This document shows, in pieces, positions 7,322 through 11,002 of a stretch of DNA of 11,002 nucleotides. A model generated the notes under the pieces. The model was given only the letters and a program-made list of their open reading frames with translations. It ran no database searches and was not told the DNA's origin. Source of the DNA: an uncultured Clostridia bacterium (GTDB lineage Bacteria; Bacillota; Clostridia; Oscillospirales; Acutalibacteraceae); contig CAMOWP010000051.1 in assembly GCA_946628455.1 (NCBI GenBank), positions 1 through 11,002 on the forward strand, read 5' to 3'. How positions within the stretch are numbered: the first letter of the stretch is position 1; each line of letters begins with the position of its first letter. Both the position numbers and the translations under genes were made by a program.

Positions 7322-8502
7322 TGAAAGCCTTATATATCGAATGTAAAATGGGCGCGGCAGGGGATATGCTTACCGCGGCGCTTCTGGAGCTTCTTGACAG
7401 CCCTGAGAAATTCGTTGAAAAGCTTAATAATATCGGAATCCCGAAGGTTAAATATATTCTTGAAAAGGCTGAAAAATGCGGAATTTCAGGGAGCCATATG
7501 TCCGTTCTCGTTGACGGCGAGGAGGAGGGCGACGGGCACCGCAGCCATCACCACCATCACAGCTCGCTGCACGGCATAGAGCACATTGTCTCTCATCTTG
7601 ATATTCCCGAAAAGGTAAAGGGCGATGTTCTCGGTGTTTATAAGCTGATTGCAGAGGCTGAAAGCAGCGTTCACGGCGTGCCGGTAAGCGATATTCATTT
7701 TCACGAGGTCGGAACGCTTGATGCGGTTGCAGACGTTACGGCTGTCTGCCTGCTGATAAACGAAATAGCTCCCGATGAAATTGCCGTATCTCCGATAAAT
7801 ACCGGTAGCGGCACGGTTAAATGCGCTCACGGAGTTCTTCCCGTTCCCGCGCCGGCAACTGCGTATATTCTTAAGAATATCCCGATTTATAATAATGAGA
7901 TTAACGGCGAGCTGTGTACTCCTACGGGGGCAGCGCTTCTTAAATATTTTGCCTCACGTTTTGGCAGTATGCCTGAAATGAGTATAGATAAAATCGGCTA
8001 CGGTATGGGCAAAAAGGATTTTGAAGAGGCAAACTGCGTAAGAGCCATTCTCGGCGAGAGCGCAGGAAGTACCGAGGGAGCAGTCGAAATCTCCTTCAGC
8101 GTTGACGATATGACGGCGGAGGCAATAAGCTTTGCCTGTGAAATTCTTCTTGAAAACGGAGCGAAGGACGTTTTTACCACTCCTGCGGGGATGAAAAAAT
8201 CCCGCCTCGGCTACAACGTAACCGTTGTCTGCTCAGAGGATAAGAAGAGCGATATCATTAAGCTGATTTTCAGGCACACAACTACAATCGGCGTCAGGGA
8301 GTGCGTTATGAAGCGTTACACCCTTGAGCGCGAAATTAAAACGTTCAGCACAAAATACGGCGAGGTAAAAGTTAAGTATTCAAAGGGCTACGGAGTAGAG
8401 CGCTCAAAGCTCGAATACGAGGATATTGCCCGCATTGCAAAGGAAAACGGTTTCAGCTTTTCAGAGGCTGAAGGAATAATTAAAGAAGAAATATATGGAT
8501 AA
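7318..8502 (+). CDS. larC: LarC, nickel insertion protein (CTP-dependent cyclometallase)
   Basis: LarC inserts nickel into the bis-thiocarboxylated nucleotide in a CTP-dependent reaction, completing the NPN cofactor. This copy is one uninterrupted 394-residue frame. The N-terminal part has ECKMGAAGDML (8-18), DIHFHEVGTLDAVADV (125-140), SPINTGSGTVKCAHG (158-172) and GELCTPTGAALL (197-208). The C-terminal LarC2-like part has SFSVDDMTAEAISFA (259-273), TTPAGMKKSRLGYNVTV (287-303) and TTTIGVRE (321-328). In L. plantarum the two parts are joined by a programmed frameshift; no shift is needed here. A His-rich stretch, HRSHHHHHSSLH (74-85), is suited to handling nickel. Two ATGs lie in tandem (7318 and 7321); the first gives translational coupling to larB. 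The frame overlaps larE by 8 bases. Confidence 0.95.
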   Translation: MMKALYIECKMGAAGDMLTAALLELLDSPEKFVEKLNNIGIPKVKYILEKAEKCGISGSHMSVLVDGEEEGDGHRSHHHHHSSLHGIEHIVSHLDIPEKVKGDVLGVYKLIAEAESSVHGVPVSDIHFHEVGTLDAVADVTAVCLLINEIAPDEIAVSPINTGSGTVKCAHGVLPVPAPATAYILKNIPIYNNEINGELCTPTGAALLKYFASRFGSMPEMSIDKIGYGMGKKDFEEANCVRAILGESAGSTEGAVEISFSVDDMTAEAISFACEILLENGAKDVFTTPAGMKKSRLGYNVTVVCSEDKKSDIIKLIFRHTTTIGVRECVMKRYTLEREIKTFSTKYGEVKVKYSKGYGVERSKLEYEDIARIAKENGFSFSEAEGIIKEEIYG

Positions 8503-9295
8503 TCTGCATAAAAAATATGAGCTCCTGAAGGAGAATTTAAAAAGCCTCGGCAGCGTTGCAGTTGCGTTTTCATCGGGCGTTGATTCAACCTTTCTTTTAA
8601 AGGTTGCCCACGATACCCTCGGCGACGGCGCCGTTGCAATAACCGCAAGCTCGTGCCTTATGCCGAAAAGAGAGAATAACGAAGCTGACGCCTTCTGCAA
8701 AAGCGAGGGCATTAAGCACATTTGCTTTACTGCGGAGCCTCTTGAAATTGAAGGCTTTGCTCAGAACCCGAAGGACCGCTGCTATATCTGCAAGCGCGAT
8801 ATATTCATCAGGATTAAGGAGCTTGCCGCTGAGAATAATATCGCATACGTGCTTGAGGGCTCTAACACTGACGACGTCGGCGATTACCGCCCGGGTATGA
8901 GAGCAATCGCGGAGCTTGAAATAAAAAGCCCGCTTCGCAAAGCAGGGCTCAGCAAAGCGGATATAAGGCTTCTTTCAAGGGAGCTCGGGCTCACAACGTG
9001 GGATAAGCCGTCCTTCGCCTGCCTCGCCTCGCGCTTTGTTTACGGAGAGACAATAACTGAGGAAAAGCTTTCAACGGTTGATAAGGCGGAGCAAAGGCTG
9101 CTCGACCTCGGCTTTAAGCAGTTCAGGGTGAGAATTCACGGCAGCCTCGCAAGAATCGAGGTTGAAAAGGCAGACCTTCCGAAACTGCTCGATAACGCCG
9201 ATGAGATTAACGAACACTTTAAATCCTTAGGTTTTCTCTACGTAACACTTGACCTCGGCGGCTACGTGATGGGCAGTATGAATAAAACGGTATAA
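8495..9295 (+). CDS. larE: LarE, ATP-dependent sulfur transferase of NPN synthesis
   Basis: LarE activates the carboxylates of the LarB product with ATP and converts them to thiocarboxylates before LarC adds nickel. The PP-loop ATP-binding motif is SSGVDST (26-32) in VAVAFSSGVDSTFLLKV. Other family segments are EGSNTDDVGDYRPGMRA (121-137), SPLRKAGLSKADIR (145-158) and KPSFACLASRF (171-181). The 266-residue length is normal. Cys176 lies in the position of the sacrificial cysteine of L. plantarum LarE. This protein also has a CYIC pair, Cys96 and Cys99, and three such cysteines suggest the [4Fe-4S]-dependent LarE type, which does not consume its own cysteine. The start codon lies inside the end of larC with only a weak AAAGAAG ribosome site, so translation is probably coupled. 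Confidence 0.95.
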   Translation: MDNLHKKYELLKENLKSLGSVAVAFSSGVDSTFLLKVAHDTLGDGAVAITASSCLMPKRENNEADAFCKSEGIKHICFTAEPLEIEGFAQNPKDRCYICKRDIFIRIKELAAENNIAYVLEGSNTDDVGDYRPGMRAIAELEIKSPLRKAGLSKADIRLLSRELGLTTWDKPSFACLASRFVYGETITEEKLSTVDKAEQRLLDLGFKQFRVRIHGSLARIEVEKADLPKLLDNADEINEHFKSLGFLYVTLDLGGYVMGSMNKTV

Positions 9296-9346
9296 AGCAC
9301 TGCAGTTAAGCTCACTGTCCGTATAATCTGCCGGAAAGCAAGCAGC

Positions 9347-9435
9347 GTTGACGGCTGTTGACGCACTATTTTGGTTTTTTTCCATATTTGCTTATTTTTA
9401 ATTTTTACTGTTTTAGTCTGTCAACAACTGTCAAC
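9347..9435. repeat. Inverted pair of GTTGAC double boxes
   Basis: Two GTTGAC boxes on the + strand (9347-9352 and 9357-9362) are mirrored by two on the - strand, seen as GTCAAC at 9420-9425 and 9430-9435. Within each pair the boxes repeat every 10 bases. The complete arms, 9347-9363 and 9419-9435, are 17 bases each and pair at 14 positions plus two G-U wobbles. They enclose a 55-base AT-rich centre. This could be a protein-binding array or a long stem-loop in the larE 3' region. No known element was recognised. Confidence 0.6.
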
Positions 9436-9465
9436 AAAAATAAAAAATATAATAATATAGTATAT

Positions 9466-9496
9466 AAAAAAGACGCTTCAGTGAAACGTCTTTTTT
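9466..9496. terminator. Bidirectional rho-independent terminator
   Basis: The stem AAAAAAGACG-x-TTC pairs with GAA-x-CGTCTTTTTT (9466-9479 with 9483-9496) around the loop AGT. There is one internal mismatch on the + strand, which becomes a wobble pair on the - strand. Runs of six A and six T flank it, so it works in either direction. It can end the larBCE transcript on one side and the mscL/hydrolase transcript on the other. Confidence 0.88.
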
Positions 9497-9502
9497 CTTT
9501 TA

Positions 9503-10417
9503 TTAAACAGCTTTAATCCAGTTAACTATGTCAGCCATAACCTCGTCTCTGTTTATCTCGTTTAAGATTTCGTGGCGGCAGTTCGGATAAAGCTTGAGCG
9601 TAACGTTTGTGTGACCTGTTTTAACAAGCTTGTCGTTGATGTTCTTAATGCCCTGAGCCTTAGGTCCGACAGGGTCCTCCTCGCCTGAGGTGAGAAGAAT
9701 CTTCAAATCCTTAGGAAGCTTTGCGTACCACTCGTCGGTATTGGAAGCAATGTTAACCTTAACTAAATCGTTCATACCCTGAACGGAGAAGAGGAAGCCG
9801 CAGTATTTATCCGCGATGTACTTGTCAACAATTGCGCTGTCTCTTGTAAGCCAGTCAAAATTCGTTCTTCCCTCAAAGCCCTTGCCGTATGAGCCGAAGG
9901 TGATTTTGTCAAGCAACTTGCTCTTGTGCTTGCTGCCCTTTATTTTAGCCATAAGCGCTGATATTTTATCGCCCATTCCTGCAATCGGGTTAGCGTCGCC
10001 CGTACCCATATAGATAGCTCCGCTAAAGCCCTCGTCAGGATACTCTGCCGTAAAGCAGCGGCAGATGAACGAGCCCATAGAGTGGCCCATAACGATAAGC
10101 TTCTTGTCAGGATTCTCCTTCTTAGCTATATCAAAATTCTGCTTAAGGTCAAGGATAAGCCCTTTATAGCCGTCCTTTTCGCCGAACCAGCCGCTCTCGT
10201 CAAAATTCTGATTTGACTTTCCGTGGTTAGCCATATCGTGCATATAAACGGCTATACCGTTTTTGTTGAGATATTCAATAAAGCCGAGGTATCTTTCCTG
10301 GTGCTCCGCCATTCCGTGGTTAATAACAAGAACGGTGTCAAAGCTTTCGGGAAGATAAGCGCACGCGTGAATATCGCAAACGCCTGTGTTTGAAGGGAAG
10401 GTGTATTCCTTTTTCAT
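9503..10417 (-). CDS. Alpha/beta hydrolase, monoacylglycerol lipase/S33-like
   Basis: This is a serine hydrolase of the alpha/beta fold, similar to the Hydrolase_4/monoacylglycerol lipase group, acting on an ester or similar substrate. With the start at 10417 it has 304 residues. The oxyanion-hole motif is NHGMAEH (33-39), followed by DMANHGKS (61-68). The nucleophile elbow GHSMGS (111-116) gives Ser113. Asp248 in GEEDPVGP and His282 in NCRHEILNE complete the triad. No signal peptide is seen, so it should be cytoplasmic. An upstream in-frame ATG at 10462 would add 15 residues, but it lacks a good ribosome site and reads through an intergenic hairpin. The ATG at 10417 has AGGAG seven bases before it and begins MKKEYTF. 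The gene follows mscL and may share its transcript. The substrate is unknown. Confidence 0.9.
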   Translation of the reverse strand: MKKEYTFPSNTGVCDIHACAYLPESFDTVLVINHGMAEHQERYLGFIEYLNKNGIAVYMHDMANHGKSNQNFDESGWFGEKDGYKGLILDLKQNFDIAKKENPDKKLIVMGHSMGSFICRCFTAEYPDEGFSGAIYMGTGDANPIAGMGDKISALMAKIKGSKHKSKLLDKITFGSYGKGFEGRTNFDWLTRDSAIVDKYIADKYCGFLFSVQGMNDLVKVNIASNTDEWYAKLPKDLKILLTSGEEDPVGPKAQGIKNINDKLVKTGHTNVTLKLYPNCRHEILNEINRDEVMADIVNWIKAV

Positions 10418-10424
10418 AAAATCA

Positions 10425-10429
10425 CTCCT
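10425..10429 (-). promoter_or_regulatory. Ribosome binding site deciding the hydrolase start
   Basis: AGGAG on the - strand, with a 7-base spacer to the ATG at 10417, supports that start over the in-frame ATG at 10462. The longer reading would translate through the hairpin at 10442-10460. Confidence 0.8.
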
Positions 10430-10441
10430 ATAAACTATTTC

Positions 10442-10460
10442 GGGAGGGTATAACCCTCCC
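10442..10460 (-). terminator. Perfect GC-rich hairpin between mscL and hydrolase genes
   Basis: GGGAGGGT (10442-10449) pairs perfectly with ACCCTCCC (10453-10460) around a 3-base loop, starting 12 bases after the mscL stop. On the - strand it is followed by GAAATAGTTT, not a U-run. It may therefore be a weak terminator, an attenuator, or an mRNA-stabilising 3' hairpin that sets different levels for mscL and the hydrolase. Confidence 0.5.
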
Positions 10461-10471
10461 AATAAATATAA

Positions 10472-10900
10472 TTACTCTGCTGCTTCCTCTGCTGCAGGCT
10501 GGTCAGCCGTACAGTGCGGGCACTTTGTAGCTTCTATATCAATCTCGCTCTTACAGAAGGGGCAAATCTTAGTTGTTTCCTCTTCCTCCTCTTCCTCGTT
10601 CTTCTTGCTGAGAGCCTTAGCCTTGTTTGCAGCCTTAACAATAAGAAATACGATGAAAGCAACGATTATGAAATTGATGATAGCAGAAATGAATTTGCCG
10701 AGGTCAAAGGTCTGTCCCTTAACAACAAAAGCAAGCCCGATTTCCTTTCCGCCGATAAGACCGATAAGCGGAGTAATAAGGTTTTCAATAAGTGCGTTAA
10801 CGATAGCTGTGAAAGCGCCGCCGATGATAACACCTACTGCAAGGTCGAGAACATTGCCCTGAGCGATGAACTCTTTAAATTCTGCGAAAAATTTCTTCAT
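10472..10900 (-). CDS. mscL: MscL, large-conductance mechanosensitive channel with zinc-ribbon tail
   Basis: MscL is the homo-oligomeric membrane channel that opens under membrane tension and releases solutes during hypo-osmotic shock. Residues 1-100 are classic MscL. An amphipathic N-terminus (KKFFAEFKEFIAQGNVLDLAVGV) leads into TM1 (about 16-45), with the pore-lining GVIIGGAF.AIV pattern. A short periplasmic loop follows (about 46-68), then TM2 (about 69-92). After a basic KAANKAKALSKK stretch come seven consecutive Glu (102-108) and a CPFC...CPHC module (Cys113, 116, 127, 130). That module resembles a zinc ribbon and replaces the usual C-terminal helix bundle. The tail ends in an acidic Ala/Glu segment. 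AAAGGAG (10908-10914) precedes the ATG. The channel family is certain; zinc binding is inferred from the cysteine spacing. Confidence 0.95.
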   Translation of the reverse strand: MKKFFAEFKEFIAQGNVLDLAVGVIIGGAFTAIVNALIENLITPLIGLIGGKEIGLAFVVKGQTFDLGKFISAIINFIIVAFIVFLIVKAANKAKALSKKNEEEEEEETTKICPFCKSEIDIEATKCPHCTADQPAAEEAAE

Positions 10901-10940
10901 AATAATTCTCCTTTGTTTTATTTAATTTTTTAACAGTAAT

Positions 10941-10969
10941 ATATTACCACATTATTCCTGTAAAATCAA
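10941..10969 (-). promoter_or_regulatory. mscL: Putative mscL promoter
   Basis: On the - strand TTGATT (10964-10969), a 17-base spacer and TAATAT (10941-10946) form a moderate sigma-A promoter about 40 bases upstream of the mscL start. The -10 box lies inside a perfect 12-base palindrome, GTAATATATTAC (10936-10947), and the -35 box lies in the loop of the inverted repeat at 10952-10981. Confidence 0.5.
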
Positions 10970-10981
10970 ATGCAGGAATAA
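10952..10981. repeat. 9-base inverted repeat spanning the mscL -35 region
   Basis: TTATTCCTG (10952-10960) and CAGGAATAA (10973-10981) are perfect inverted arms separated by 12 bases. On the + strand the structure is followed by ACTTTTTTT, so it could be a terminator for a + strand transcript. On the - strand it brackets the putative mscL -35 box and could be an operator. The sequence does not decide between the two. Confidence 0.5.
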
Positions 10982-11002
10982 ACTTTTTTTCAGCAGATGA
11001 AA

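Noticed and set aside
7486..7830. 114-residue - strand frame inside larC
   Set aside because: It is a shadow frame opposite conserved LarC segments.
7990..8100. Programmed frameshift site joining LarC1 and LarC2
   Set aside because: Both parts are already in one frame, and no strong slippery sequence is evident at the junction.
9419..9435. - strand promoter using TTGACA in the GTTGAC boxes
   Set aside because: At 17-base spacing the -10 positions read TTAAAA or ACAGTA, which are poor, and no - strand gene follows.
10418..10462. N-terminal extension of the hydrolase (MGGLYPPEIVYRSDF)
   Set aside because: It is translated from an intergenic hairpin, has no ribosome site, and the downstream ATG has an ideal AGGAG.
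10514..10933. 139-residue + strand frame opposite mscL
   Set aside because: It is antisense to a certain gene, has no family resemblance and is explained by mscL codon composition.

Overview
The window looks like part of a chromosome from an anaerobic Firmicute of the Clostridia, probably a gut or rumen type. The evidence is the moderate GC content, strong AGGAG-type ribosome binding sites, the protein families present, and a type of GTAGGGG-headed palindromic intergenic repeat that I associate with such genomes. No rRNA, tRNA, CRISPR array, transposase or phage gene is visible. All genes of any size look intact except the first, which runs off the left edge.

Left block, + strand (1-5075): a TetR/AcrR-type regulator missing its first few codons, an FGGY-family sugar kinase, and a 925-residue secreted protein. 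The secreted protein has a signal peptide, a tandem duplicated N-terminal domain and a long right-handed beta-helix ending in 23-residue rungs. Gaps are only 18 and 12 bases, so the three are probably co-transcribed. Their promoter lies outside the window. The intergenic stretch 5076-5303 holds a mosaic of GTAGGGG palindromic repeats and a bidirectional terminator.

Middle block (5304-9295): an iron-containing alcohol dehydrogenase on the - strand diverges from a tight + strand operon larB-larC-larE with overlapping reading frames. That operon encodes the whole biosynthesis of the nickel-pincer nucleotide (NPN), the cofactor of lactate racemase and other LarA-type 2-hydroxyacid racemases/epimerases. 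No larA is present, so the client enzyme must be encoded elsewhere. The divergent gap 6435-6568 holds two back-to-back promoters; the lar-facing one matches the sigma-A consensus exactly (TTGACA, 17 bases, TATAAT).

Right block, - strand (9503-10900): mscL, a mechanosensitive channel with an acidic linker and a C-terminal four-cysteine zinc-ribbon-like tail, followed by an alpha/beta hydrolase of the monoacylglycerol lipase/S33 type. The gap between larE and the hydrolase (9296-9502) holds four GTTGAC boxes arranged as a large inverted repeat, and a second bidirectional terminator.

The most interesting items are the orphan NPN cofactor operon beside an alcohol dehydrogenase, the three-cysteine LarE, the duplicated domain of the secreted beta-helix protein, the zinc-ribbon MscL, and the two intergenic repeat structures. 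I see no clear evidence of a wholly new multi-gene system; the TetR-kinase-beta-helix cluster is the least explained grouping.
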